From Victivallales bacterium (lineage in GTDB: Bacteria > Verrucomicrobiota > Lentisphaeria > Oligosphaerales > Oligosphaeraceae), in contig JAFPYX010000034.1 in assembly GCA_017417585.1 (NCBI GenBank), positions 1 through 64,000 of the forward strand: DNA of 64,000 nucleotides, in the 5' to 3' direction. The notes under the pieces are model-generated. The model was not told the origin of the DNA. It ran no database searches and saw nothing but the letters and a program-made list of their open reading frames with translations. Both the position numbers and the translations under genes were made by a program. Within the stretch, counting starts at the first letter, position 1. Every line of letters starts with the position of its first letter. Positions 54,274 to 62,785 of this stretch are shown piece after piece.

Positions 54274-55233
54274 ATGAAAGCGCTGATCTTAGATGACTGC
54301 CGCGAATTCGCGTGGCAGGAGGTCCCAGAGCCTGTCCGCCAGGCAGACGAGGTGCTGATCGAGGTCCATGCCGCGGCGGTGAACCGCGCGGACTTGTTGC
54401 AGAAGGACGGCTGCTACGCCTCCCCGCCAGGCTGGCCGGAATGGTGCGGGCTGGAGGTCTCCGGAGTGGTGCTGGAGGCGCCGCCAGAGTCGCGATTCAG
54501 CCCAGGTGACCAGGTCTGCGCGTTGCTGGGCGGCGGAGGCTACTCCGAGCGGGTGGTCGCGCCGGCGGGGATGGTGCTTCCCATTCCTGCCGGGTTTTCG
54601 CTGGTGGAGGCTGCCTCGCTGCCGGAGGTCTGGGCGACGGCTTACCTGAATCTCCAGCTGGAGGCCGGCGGAATGAAGCCCGGCGACGTCTTCTTCCTGC
54701 AGGCCGGCGCCAGCGGCGTGGGACTGGCCGCCATCCAGCTTGCGAAGCTGATGGGCGCGGAGGTCGTCACCACCGTCGGTTCTCCACAGAAGGCGGATTT
54801 CGTGCGGAAGCTGGGTGCCGACCATGTGGTGAACCATCAGACGGACGACGTGGTGAAATTCCTCCAGGCGCATCCGCCTGCCGTCGCGCTGGACTGTGTC
54901 GGCGGACCGCTGATGGGTGCCGCTTTCAGGCAGATGGTCTTCGGCGGACGCTGGATCATGATCGCCACGTTGGGCGGCGGCGAGACCACGATTGACCTGG
55001 AGACCGTGTGGCGCAAGCGCATCCGGCTGATTGGCAGTACACTGCGAAGCCGTACGCCGGAGGAGAAGGCCGCCATCCTGGCCGCCATGGAGGAACAGCT
55101 CTGGCCGCGCTTCGCAAGCCGTCAGCTGGTTTCGAATATCCATGCGGTCTTCCCCATCGAACAGGTCAACGAGGCGCATGGTGTCCTGCGCAGACGCGAG
55201 AACATCGGCAAGGTGGTGTTGACTCTGAAGTGA
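54274..55233 (+). CDS. Quinone oxidoreductase-like (PIG3/QOR family) dehydrogenase
   Basis: A 319-residue medium-chain dehydrogenase without zinc ligands. HAAAVNRADLLQKDGCYASP and GLEVSGVVLEAP in the GroES-like domain and FFLQAGASGVGLAAIQLAKL (NADPH-binding Rossmann) match the PIG3/TP53I3 quinone oxidoreductases, which reduce quinones with NADPH. ATG 54274 is chosen because homology begins there; an upstream TTG at 54244 gives an unlikely extension. It is followed 40 bp downstream by another MDR protein and then a Gfo/Idh oxidoreductase, all on the same strand, so the three may form a catabolic operon. Confidence 0.87.
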   Translation: MKALILDDCREFAWQEVPEPVRQADEVLIEVHAAAVNRADLLQKDGCYASPPGWPEWCGLEVSGVVLEAPPESRFSPGDQVCALLGGGGYSERVVAPAGMVLPIPAGFSLVEAASLPEVWATAYLNLQLEAGGMKPGDVFFLQAGASGVGLAAIQLAKLMGAEVVTTVGSPQKADFVRKLGADHVVNHQTDDVVKFLQAHPPAVALDCVGGPLMGAAFRQMVFGGRWIMIATLGGGETTIDLETVWRKRIRLIGSTLRSRTPEEKAAILAAMEEQLWPRFASRQLVSNIHAVFPIEQVNEAHGVLRRRENIGKVVLTLK

Positions 55234-55273
55234 GCATGCCTTTGACGCAACCATAGTCTTTACTGCATATGAA

Positions 55274-56293
55274 ATGATGAAAGTCTCGCAAATTTTTTTC
55301 GACGCCAAGGAACAGGCCTCGCTTCACACAGAGGAGTTCGATGCGACGCTTGCGCCGACGCAGGTGCTGGTGAAGGCCGACTACGATGTCCTCAGCGCCG
55401 GCACCGAGCTGGCCAACTACCATGCCCTGCCCAACACCGGCGCCGCCAGGGGCGGCTTCCCGTTTTCGGACATTGGCTACAGCGTCTCCGGGCATGTCGT
55501 CGAAGTCGGCCCTGCGGTCTCGACGCTGAGGCCTGGCGATCCAGTCGTGGTGCGCTGGGCAGGCCATCGCTCCTGGTTCGTCCAGGAAGAGAAGAACCTC
55601 TTCAGGATCCCAACAGGCGTGGACCAGCGCCTTGCGGCGTTCGCGCATCTGGCATCCTTTTCGTTCCTGGGCGTGCGGAAACTCCAGCTCCAGCTCGGAG
55701 AATCGGCGATGGTCGCCGGGGTCGGCCTCTTGGGACTCTTCGCCCTCCAGATCGCGCAACTCTCCGGAGCCTGTCCCGTACTGGCCAGCGACTTCTCCCC
55801 CGAACGCCGCGAATTGGCTCTCAAGCTCGGCGCGGACTACGCGCTCGATCCTCGCGAGCCTGATTTCGTGAAGAAGGTCGTGGACCTTACCGACGGACGC
55901 GGGCCGGATGGCGTGGTCGAGGTCACCGGATTCATCCCTGCGCTTCAGCAGGCCCTTGAATACATTGCCTGGCAGGGGCGCATCTCCCTGCTTGGATGCA
56001 CGCGCATCTCCGACCAGCCCATCGACTTCTACAAATATGTCCACTACCGCGGCGTCTCCCTGATCGGCTGCCATACCATGACCCGCCCAGGCACCGACTC
56101 CCGTCCCGGGCAGTGGACCGAATTCGACGACTACCGCACCTTCTTCAAGCTGCTCCTGGCCGGAAAGCTCCAGGTCGAACCCATCATCCACGAAATCGTC
56201 TCGCCCCGCGACGCCGGCGCAGTCTACGACCGCCTTGCCCACGCGAAGAATCCGCCCGTCGGCATCCTCTTTGACTGGACGGATTTCGACTAA
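55274..56293 (+). CDS. MDR-family alcohol (sugar) dehydrogenase
   Basis: A 339-residue medium-chain dehydrogenase/reductase. DYDVLSAGTELANY and DIGYSVSGHVVEVG are typical of the polyol/threonine-dehydrogenase-like branch; SAMVAGVGLLGLFALQIAQL is the NAD(P)-binding motif. The catalytic-zinc cysteine and the structural-zinc cysteine cluster are not evident, so activity may be zinc-independent. ATGATG at 55274/55277 leaves the exact start open. It sits between a quinone oxidoreductase-like gene and a Gfo/Idh/MocA gene, a pairing often seen in sugar or sugar-acid catabolic loci. Substrate unknown. Confidence 0.83.
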   Translation: MMKVSQIFFDAKEQASLHTEEFDATLAPTQVLVKADYDVLSAGTELANYHALPNTGAARGGFPFSDIGYSVSGHVVEVGPAVSTLRPGDPVVVRWAGHRSWFVQEEKNLFRIPTGVDQRLAAFAHLASFSFLGVRKLQLQLGESAMVAGVGLLGLFALQIAQLSGACPVLASDFSPERRELALKLGADYALDPREPDFVKKVVDLTDGRGPDGVVEVTGFIPALQQALEYIAWQGRISLLGCTRISDQPIDFYKYVHYRGVSLIGCHTMTRPGTDSRPGQWTEFDDYRTFFKLLLAGKLQVEPIIHEIVSPRDAGAVYDRLAHAKNPPVGILFDWTDFD

Positions 56294-56320
56294 AATCATC
56301 TTGAAGTCATCACGGCCATC

Positions 56321-57340
56321 ATGAAACCAGTACGCGTCGTCCAGATCGGCATCCTCCACGAACACGCCCATGGCAAGATGGACACCCTGCGCAAGCTCCC
56401 GGAGCTTTTCGAAGTCGTGGGCTACGTGGATGAACGGGATTTCTCACGCACGCCGTACTACCAGACCGACCTTGAACGACCCTACCAGGGACTCAAGCGC
56501 CTGACGCTGGACGAGGTGCTCGGAGATTCCTCCGTCGGGGCGGTCGCCGTCGAGGTCCCCAACAACGACCTCGTGCCCGTCGGTCTGCGTTGCATGGAGC
56601 GGAATCTCGCCATCCATCTGGACAAGCCAGCCGGAGAGGCACTCGCGCCCTATAAAACGCTGCTGGAGGGCTGCGCGGCGCGCAGGCTTCCCTTCCAGAT
56701 GGGATATATGTTCCGGGGGAACCCGGCCTTCCAGTTCGTACGACAGGCAATCCAGGGCAAATGGATTGGCGAGGTCTGTGAACTGGAGCTGGACATGAAC
56801 CACAACTACGGCGGCGAGGTTTACCAGGAATACCTCCGCAACTTCCGGGGCGGAATAATGTGGAATCTTGGCTGCCACCTCATTGATTTCGTGGTTGGCG
56901 CGATGGGACGGCCGGTTCGCGTGACGCCGTTCCTCAAATCCGCCCCCGGCGATGCGGACGACATCCGCAACAACGGCCTGGCGGTGCTGGAATACCCCCA
57001 CGCCACCGTGACACTGCGCTCCTGCAGCCGATGCGGCATGCCTTCCCGAAGGATTCGGGTGGTCGGCACGCGCGGGAGAATTGACCTGGAACCACTGGAG
57101 CGCTTTGACGGGGAGCCTCTCGAGGTCCAGCTGCGGCTGGCCGAGCCCGGCGGCGGTTACCCCGTCGGAAGCCACGCCGTGCGCTTCCCTCCGCAGACCG
57201 ACCGATATGCCGCACAGCTCGCCGAGTGGGCGCGGATGATCAGGGGCGAGGTCGAGCCAACCTATTCCTTCGCGCACGACCTCCTTGTCCACGAAGTCAC
57301 CCTCGCCGCTTCCGGGATGCTCGCATACGGGGAAAAATAA
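56321..57340 (+). CDS. Gfo/Idh/MocA-family oxidoreductase
   Basis: A 339-residue NAD(P)-dependent oxidoreductase. The Rossmann start is RVVQIGILHEHAHGKMDTLR; GAVAVEVPNNDL and LAIHLDKPAGEAL (a DKP variant of the EKP catalytic motif) follow. NLGCHLIDFVVGAMGRP supplies the conserved GxxxxH region of sugar-binding members. Such enzymes oxidise or reduce pyranosides, inositols or ketosugars. It lies 27 bp after the MDR gene and is probably cotranscribed. A palindromic repeat element follows the stop. Confidence 0.9.
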   Translation: MKPVRVVQIGILHEHAHGKMDTLRKLPELFEVVGYVDERDFSRTPYYQTDLERPYQGLKRLTLDEVLGDSSVGAVAVEVPNNDLVPVGLRCMERNLAIHLDKPAGEALAPYKTLLEGCAARRLPFQMGYMFRGNPAFQFVRQAIQGKWIGEVCELELDMNHNYGGEVYQEYLRNFRGGIMWNLGCHLIDFVVGAMGRPVRVTPFLKSAPGDADDIRNNGLAVLEYPHATVTLRSCSRCGMPSRRIRVVGTRGRIDLEPLERFDGEPLEVQLRLAEPGGGYPVGSHAVRFPPQTDRYAAQLAEWARMIRGEVEPTYSFAHDLLVHEVTLAASGMLAYGEK

Positions 57341-57480
57341 GAAACATATCGTCAACTTGCCGGGTTCCCGGAAGATTTCTGGACATATGGGACAAGGTAA
57401 TCGCAAACCACCGTCCCGTCCGTTCTACAGGTCCCGATCGTCCCATTTATCCAAGTAGGCAAGTAAAAGATATAATTCCC
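57341..57480. repeat. GGCAAGTTAAAG/GGGACA palindromic element, copy 5 (complete)
   Basis: A 140-bp copy between the convergent Gfo/Idh and rluA genes. The left end GAAACATATCGTCAACTTGCC and right end GGCAAGTAAAAGATATAATT (quoted in part) are imperfect inverted repeats. Inside: CCGGAAGATTTCTGGACA, ATGGGACAAGG, the shared GTAATCGCAA spacer, and CGTCCC units at multiples of 9 bp. Its orientation is opposite to copy 2. Confidence 0.85.
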
Positions 57481-57493
57481 CAGCTTTGCCCTT

Positions 57494-58501
57494 TTAACAT
57501 TGGAATCCTACAAAGGGCGGCGGCGCGGTAGCGTCGATGCCGAGGCGCGGGAGCGTGAGCTGTTCGGCATGGAGCGCCTGGGTCGGCAGGATCAGCCGTT
57601 CCCAGTCTTCCGGCTGGAGCGTGCTGGTGGCGAATTTCAGGAAGATCCGGTCGTCCACCCCGTACAGCTTGTCTCCGACGACCGGATAGCCCAGGCTGCA
57701 GAGCGTGGCGCGGATCTGATGGGTACGTCCTGTGTGCAAGGTGGCCTCCAGCAGCGTGAAGCCGCCCTGCTCATCCGGCACGAATCTACGGGGATTTTCC
57801 CCCTGGCATGGCGGCCGGTAGAAGCCTCGCCGCCGGAAGTCGGTGTGGGCAGTGACCGCCTCGTCGTCCTCCGGCAATTCAATGAAGTCGCTGTCGCCGT
57901 CATCGCAGCTCATCTGGAAGCGCTTTTTCTTGGAGACGGGCGATGCGGGGTCTTTCATCAGCCAGCCGTTGGCGGTCAATGCTTCGGGGAAACGACCATG
58001 GACCAGCACGGCGTATTTTTTGTGCGACTCGATGCCCAGCGAATGTAGCAGCCTTGCCGCCCGGGCGGCGAAGCGCGGGGTCTTTCCGACCAGCACGATT
58101 CCGGAGGTCTCGCGGTCCAGGCGGTTGACGAAATGGATGCCGGCGAGCCCGCGTGCCTGCTTGAGCCATGCCCACAAGGTATGGTTGAAGAACCTCCCGG
58201 CGGGGTGGCAGGGCAGGTTGCCTGGCTTGTTGACCAGGATATACTCGTCCGTTTCCGCCAGAACCGCAATATCCCAGGAGACCTCCTGTTCGTAGAGGCC
58301 GGCCGCATCGAAGAAAATCACGTCGTTGTCGCCAAGCAACTCGGCACCTTGCGCGGGGAGGCCGTTGACCCTGAGCTTCCCCAGGGAAAGCTGTTCGGCC
58401 CATTGTGTACGGTCGAGGTAGTTGTAGCGCATGGCCAGGTAGTCGAGCAGGGGCGTTCCCGCATCGGCGGGCGGAACCGCGACCTCGACATGCCGGTCCA
58501 T
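57494..58501 (-). CDS. RluA/RluD-family 23S rRNA/tRNA pseudouridine synthase
   Basis: A 335-residue pseudouridine synthase. An N-terminal S4-like segment (WAEQLSLGKLRVNGLPAQG) is followed by YILVNKPGNLPCHPAGRF and the catalytic motif HFVNRLDRETSGIVLVGKT with the active aspartate in RLDRETSG. LEATLHTGRTHQIRATL and YPVVGDKLYG are the C-terminal family signatures. The start is set at the ATG at 58501 (MDRHVEV); the upstream extension to 58663 reads through a heptanucleotide repeat and is unlikely. Length favours the RluC/RluD-like group, but the target uridine cannot be read. Confidence 0.9.
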   Translation of the reverse strand: MDRHVEVAVPPADAGTPLLDYLAMRYNYLDRTQWAEQLSLGKLRVNGLPAQGAELLGDNDVIFFDAAGLYEQEVSWDIAVLAETDEYILVNKPGNLPCHPAGRFFNHTLWAWLKQARGLAGIHFVNRLDRETSGIVLVGKTPRFAARAARLLHSLGIESHKKYAVLVHGRFPEALTANGWLMKDPASPVSKKKRFQMSCDDGDSDFIELPEDDEAVTAHTDFRRRGFYRPPCQGENPRRFVPDEQGGFTLLEATLHTGRTHQIRATLCSLGYPVVGDKLYGVDDRIFLKFATSTLQPEDWERLILPTQALHAEQLTLPRLGIDATAPPPFVGFQC

Positions 58502-58594
58502 GGGAATGAAAGGAAGCTCGGACAAGGGGAAAGCCGTGTTGGTGTATTCTGGTTCAGAGGAATGGCATGATACATAATGTAGCCCCCGATGGAG

Positions 58595-58641
58595 CCAAAA
58601 TTCAAAGGGCAAGGTTAAAAGGCAAAAGTCCAGGGCCCAAG
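58595..58641. repeat. 7-bp period tract between rluA and the IPMS-like gene
   Basis: Degenerate heptamers AAAATTC, AAAGGGC, AAGGTTA, AAAGGCA, AAAGTCC, AGGGCCC. On the minus strand these resemble the CTTTACC/CCCTTTG type seen at 29714-29750. It lies about 95 bp from the rluA ATG. Confidence 0.65.
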
Positions 58642-58678
58642 CGGTCGGAGCTCGTGCCATCATCGCTCCCGCGTCCCG

Positions 58679-58706
58679 TTGTAAATCTTATTTACGACAG
58701 TATATT
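58679..58706 (+). promoter_or_regulatory. Putative promoter of the IPMS-like/ligase operon
   Basis: TTGTAA (58679-58684) and TATATT (58701-58706), 16 bp apart, 84 bp before the ATG at 58790. GAGG at 58778-58781 is the ribosome site. Confidence 0.45.
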
Positions 58707-58789
58707 ATGCGTTTGCCTGTTTATTTTCACGGGCATACAATGGCAGTGGACGGCCAAGACGTCCAGAACCAGTCAACGAGGTCATCACC

Positions 58790-60199
58790 ATGAAAAAGCT
58801 AGCTGTTGCCGACGCGACACTCCGGGCATGTGCGCATGCCGACAGTGCGCTGGGGTTCAAGGAGAAAATCGAGATCTTCAAGCAGCTAGACCGACTGTGT
58901 GTCGATGTCATCGAGACCGCGCCGGTGTCCAAGGGCCGTCCGGACGTGCTGTTTCTCCATGCCATCGCGCCGCTGACGAGCAAGTGCGTCATCAGTTGCG
59001 CAATGCCGCTGGATGAGTCGATGCTGGATTTGACGGTGGAGGCGGTGCGGAAGGCCGCGAAGCCGCGCATCAATATTTTTGCTCCCGTCTCCGCAGTGCA
59101 GATGGAGTACCAGTGCCACAAGAAGCCGGAGGCGGTGCTGGAAAAGATCGCCGCGGTGACGGCGCTGGTCCGCGAACGCGGAATCGAGACCGAGGTCTCC
59201 TTCACCGACGCCACGCGCGCGGAGCACGACTTCCTGTGCGCGGCCGTGAAGGCGGCGATTGCGGCCGGGGCGCGGATTGTCACGCTTTGCGACACGGCGG
59301 GGACCATGTTCCCCGAGGAGCTGTACGATTTCCTCTCCCAGCTGAAGAAGGATGTGCCGGAATTGTCGAAAGTTGTCTTGTCGGTGGAGTGCTCCGATGA
59401 AATTCACCTGGCCTCCGCCTGCGCTTTGGCTTGCCTCCGGGCTGGCGTGTCGCAGCTGCGTACCGCTGTCGGCGTGTCGGAACTGCTTCCGTTGCAGGTG
59501 CTGGCGGATCTCACGAAGGTCCGAGGGGAATCGCTGGGTGTCGTTGCCTCCTTGAACCGCACCGCCTGCGCGAGCATCATCGCCGCCGTGGAGGAGATGA
59601 TCCAAGGCAAATTCACCATTGCGCCGGAACGCAAGGCGGACGCGGAGCGCACGGGCGACTGGAAGCTCTCCAGCACGGATGACATGGCGGCGATCGGCGA
59701 TGCCGTCAAGAAGCTGGGCTACGAGCTCTCCGCAGAGGATCTGGGCAATGTCTATAAGGAGTTCCAGCGCATCTCCAGCAAGAAGGAGCTGGTGACGCCC
59801 AAGGACCTGGACGCGATCGTGGCGACCACTGCGGTGCAGGTGCCTCCCACCTATACGCTGAAGAATTTCGTGATCACCTGCGGCAACACGGTGACCAGCA
59901 TGGCCCATGTCGTGCTGCTGAAGAACGGCGAGGAGGTCGAGGGCTTCAGCATGGGCGACGGACCCATCGACGCGGCGTTCCTCTCCATCGAGAACATCCT
60001 TGGACGGCATTTCGAGCTGGATGATTTCCAGATTACCGCCGTGACCGAAGGCCGCGAAGCCGTCGGCTCCGGAGTGGTGCGACTGCGGTCGAACGGCAAG
60101 CTCTATTCCGGGAAGGGCATCTCCACCGACGTCATCGGCGCCGGCATCCGCGCCTTCATTGCCGCCCTGAACAAAATCTGCTACGAGGAGAACAGCTAA
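58790..60199 (+). CDS. Degenerate isopropylmalate/homocitrate-synthase-like protein with LeuA regulatory domain
   Basis: A 469-residue protein of the DRE-TIM metallolyase family. The barrel follows IPMS layout (FKEKIEIFKQLDRLCVDVIE, VSFTDATRAEHDFLCAAVKA, IVTLCDTAGTMFPEELYDFL), and the last 120 residues form a LeuA dimerisation/allosteric domain (GDGPIDAAFLSIENILG, EGREAVGSGVVRLRSNG). However, the LRDGEQ motif is replaced by DATLRACAHADS (residues 8-19), and the HxHND metal site by SVECSDE (E200, S202). Canonical Claisen condensation chemistry is therefore doubtful. The next gene starts 2 bp downstream and encodes a TIM-barrel/acyl-CoA-ligase fusion, implying a joint pathway or a regulatory, leucine-like ligand-sensing role. 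Confidence 0.82.
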   Translation: MKKLAVADATLRACAHADSALGFKEKIEIFKQLDRLCVDVIETAPVSKGRPDVLFLHAIAPLTSKCVISCAMPLDESMLDLTVEAVRKAAKPRINIFAPVSAVQMEYQCHKKPEAVLEKIAAVTALVRERGIETEVSFTDATRAEHDFLCAAVKAAIAAGARIVTLCDTAGTMFPEELYDFLSQLKKDVPELSKVVLSVECSDEIHLASACALACLRAGVSQLRTAVGVSELLPLQVLADLTKVRGESLGVVASLNRTACASIIAAVEEMIQGKFTIAPERKADAERTGDWKLSSTDDMAAIGDAVKKLGYELSAEDLGNVYKEFQRISSKKELVTPKDLDAIVATTAVQVPPTYTLKNFVITCGNTVTSMAHVVLLKNGEEVEGFSMGDGPIDAAFLSIENILGRHFELDDFQITAVTEGREAVGSGVVRLRSNGKLYSGKGISTDVIGAGIRAFIAALNKICYEENS

Positions 60200-60201
60200 A
60201 T

Positions 60202-62688
60202 ATGAAACTCTCCTTCTCGACCAACCGCTGGAACAACTACGATTTCGACCAGTTCATCGACATCGCCGGCGAATATCGTTTCCAGGGAATTGAAGTCCAT
60301 GACGTCCACGCTGTCTTCGATGCGACGGAGCCGGGAAAGACCACTGCGCTCTACCGCCGGCTGCTGGAGAAACGCCTTGAAATCAGCTGCATCGACCTGA
60401 TTTCCGACATGGCCGGCGACCAGGCGGAGGCGCTGAAGGAACTCGGCTTGGCGCTGGAGGCCGCCCGGCGGCTCCACGCACCGTACATCCGCGTCAAGAC
60501 CGTCCAGGAGGACGAGGCGGCGCAGACCCGCGTCCGAGAGTTCCTCGCCGCCGCGCTCCCGCTGGCGCAGCAGGCGGCCAAGACGCTGCTCGTGGAGACC
60601 GTGGGGCCCTACGCGGACACCGCGAAACTCCGCGAACTCTTCGAGGCCTTCATCGACGACCACCTGGCCGCCCTGTGGGACCTCCACTATCCGTACCGCA
60701 TGCATGGCGAGACGCCGGATGTGACCATCCGCAACCTCGGCGCATACGTCAAGCACATCCACCTCAAGGACTCCGAGAGCGCGGACAAGCCGGCGCTGGT
60801 GGGCGAGGGCTCGCTGCCCATCGAGGACATCATGAACGCCCTCAAGTCGGTCAACTACGACGGCTTCATCTCCATCGAATGGGACCCGCACTGGGACGAG
60901 GTCAGCGACATCGACATCATCTTCCCGCACTTCGTGAGCTACATGAGCCGCTACGAGCTGGCGCGCTCCCACACGCCGCTCTTCGACAACAACGCCCGCA
61001 CCGGCAAGTACGTCTGGAAGAAGGAGACGTTGATCGAAAAGACCTTCTCGCAGGTGCTTGACACGATGGTCAAGGAGTTCCCCGACCACCTGGCCTTCAA
61101 ATACACCACGCTGGACTACACCCGCACCTATTCGGAGTTCCGCGACGACGTGGACCAGTGTGCCCGTGCGCTGATCGCGCTCGGCGTTCAGCCGGGCAGC
61201 AAGGTCGCGGTCTGGATGACGAACCTTCCGCAGTGGTACATCACCTTCTGGGCGACCACCAAGATCGGCGGGGTGCTGGTGACGGTGAATACCGCCTACA
61301 AGATCGCAGAGGCGGAGTATCTGCTCAAGCAGTCGGACACGCATACGCTGGTGCTGGAGAAGGGCTGGCGGGACTCCGACTACGCCGGCATCATCGCCGA
61401 ACTCTGCCCGGAGCTGGCGAAGACCCGCACGGGGGCGCAGCTCCATGCGCGCCGTCTGCCCTTCCTGCGCAACGTCATCACGGTAGGCTACCGCCAGAAA
61501 GGCGCGCTGGCGTGGGAGGACGCCATGCAGTGCGCCCGTAGCGTTCCCGTCGAGGAGCTGCGGAGGCGTGCGGCCGCGGTGGACATCCACGACGTGTGCA
61601 ACATGCAGTACACCTCCGGAACCACCGGCTTCCCCAAGGGCGTGATGCTCACGCACTACGGCGTGGTCAACAACGGAAAGTGCATCGGCGACCGCATGGA
61701 CTTGTCCACCGCCGACCGCATGATGGTCGAGGTCCCGATGTTCCACTGCTTCGGAATGGTACTCGCCATGACCGCGAGCATGACCCACGGAACCACGCTT
61801 TTGCCGTTGCCATACTTCTCCGTGAAGCCCGCCCTGGCGTGCATCCACCGCGAGAAGATCACCTGCTTCCATGGCGTGCCCACGATGTTCATCGCGCTGC
61901 TCGGCCATGCGGACTTCCCGAAGACGGACTTCTCGCACATGCGCACCGGAATCATGGCGGGCTCGCCTTGCCCGATCGCGGTGATGCAGGAGGTCATCGA
62001 CAAGATGCACATGACCGAAATCACCATCGTCTATGGCCAGACCGAGGCCTCGCCCGGATGCACGATGTCCACCACCACCGACTCCATCGAGGACCGCGTG
62101 GCCACCGTCGGGCGCGACCTGCCCGAAATCGAAAACCGTATCGTCGATCCCGAAACCGGGAAGGACCTGCCGGACAACCAGATCGGCGAGTTCGTCACCC
62201 GCGGATACCAGGTCATGAAGGGCTACTACAAGATGCCCAAGGAGACCGCCGCCGTGATTGACGCGGATGGCTGGCTGCACACCGGCGACCTCGCGCTGCG
62301 CACCCCCGAAGGCAACTACAAGATCACCGGCCGCCTCAAGGACATGATCATCCGCGGCGGCGAGAACATCTATCCCAAGGAGATCGAGGAGTTCATCTAC
62401 CGCCATCCCAAGGTGGACGATGTCCAGGTCATCGGCATCCCGGACAAGAAGCTGGGCGAGGAGATCCTCGCCGCCGTCATCCTGAAGAAGGGCGAGACCA
62501 TGACCGCCGAGGAACTTCAGGACTATGTCCGCAAGAACATGGCCAAGCACAAGGTGCCGCGCTACGTGGACTTCGTGGATGCCTTCCCGCAGAACGCCGC
62601 CGGCAAAATCCTTAAGTACAAGATGCGAGAGGATGCCGCGAAGCGCCTCAACATCGCCAGGGCCGACGGCATCGTGGCGGATGGCTGA
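60202..62688 (+). CDS. Fusion of sugar-phosphate-isomerase-like TIM barrel and acyl-CoA/AMP ligase
   Basis: An 828-residue two-domain protein. Residues 1 to about 265 form an AP-endonuclease-2-like TIM barrel: FQGIEVHDVHAVFDA, KTLLVETVGPYADT, YVKHIHLKDSES, GFISIEWDPHWDEVSD (metal ligands E, H, D, E present). Residues of about 275-828 are an ANL-superfamily ligase: MQYTSGTTGFPKGVMLTH (P-loop, about residue 470), VYGQTEASPG, GWLHTGDLA, GRLKDMIIRGGENIYPKEIE, and the C-terminal lysine in AAGKILKYKM. It resembles medium/long-chain acyl-CoA synthetases. GAGGAG lies 11 bp before the ATG inside the preceding gene. The fusion suggests isomerisation of a sugar-like acid and its activation to an AMP/CoA ester; the metabolite is unknown. 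Confidence 0.88.
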   Translation: MKLSFSTNRWNNYDFDQFIDIAGEYRFQGIEVHDVHAVFDATEPGKTTALYRRLLEKRLEISCIDLISDMAGDQAEALKELGLALEAARRLHAPYIRVKTVQEDEAAQTRVREFLAAALPLAQQAAKTLLVETVGPYADTAKLRELFEAFIDDHLAALWDLHYPYRMHGETPDVTIRNLGAYVKHIHLKDSESADKPALVGEGSLPIEDIMNALKSVNYDGFISIEWDPHWDEVSDIDIIFPHFVSYMSRYELARSHTPLFDNNARTGKYVWKKETLIEKTFSQVLDTMVKEFPDHLAFKYTTLDYTRTYSEFRDDVDQCARALIALGVQPGSKVAVWMTNLPQWYITFWATTKIGGVLVTVNTAYKIAEAEYLLKQSDTHTLVLEKGWRDSDYAGIIAELCPELAKTRTGAQLHARRLPFLRNVITVGYRQKGALAWEDAMQCARSVPVEELRRRAAAVDIHDVCNMQYTSGTTGFPKGVMLTHYGVVNNGKCIGDRMDLSTADRMMVEVPMFHCFGMVLAMTASMTHGTTLLPLPYFSVKPALACIHREKITCFHGVPTMFIALLGHADFPKTDFSHMRTGIMAGSPCPIAVMQEVIDKMHMTEITIVYGQTEASPGCTMSTTTDSIEDRVATVGRDLPEIENRIVDPETGKDLPDNQIGEFVTRGYQVMKGYYKMPKETAAVIDADGWLHTGDLALRTPEGNYKITGRLKDMIIRGGENIYPKEIEEFIYRHPKVDDVQVIGIPDKKLGEEILAAVILKKGETMTAEELQDYVRKNMAKHKVPRYVDFVDAFPQNAAGKILKYKMREDAAKRLNIARADGIVADG

Positions 62689-62690
62689 GG

Positions 62691-62713
62691 ACAATTCGCA
62701 ATTCGTAATTTTC
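62691..62713. repeat. Short 7-bp period AATTCG tract after the fusion ligase gene
   Basis: CAATTCG, CAATTCG, TAATTTT directly after the stop codon. This is the only clear heptanucleotide tract in the window that lies at a 3' end rather than before a start codon. Confidence 0.75.
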
Positions 62714-62748
62714 GGCCCGCCATTCACCGGGTTGTGTTTTCCCTGTTT

Positions 62749-62775
62749 CCGCCACGTCTAAACGTGGCGGTTTTA
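62749..62775 (+). terminator. Intrinsic terminator of the IPMS-like/ligase operon
   Basis: Perfect stem CCGCCACG/CGTGGCGG (62749-62756, 62763-62770) with a TCTAAA loop, followed by TTTTA. Confidence 0.88.
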
Positions 62776-62785
62776 ATGGAATGCG

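Noticed and set aside
60196..62727. Long antisense open frame (843 codons) opposite the fusion ligase
   Set aside because: Low-complexity composition rich in V, L, H, D and G, no motif, and exact overlap with a clearly real gene.
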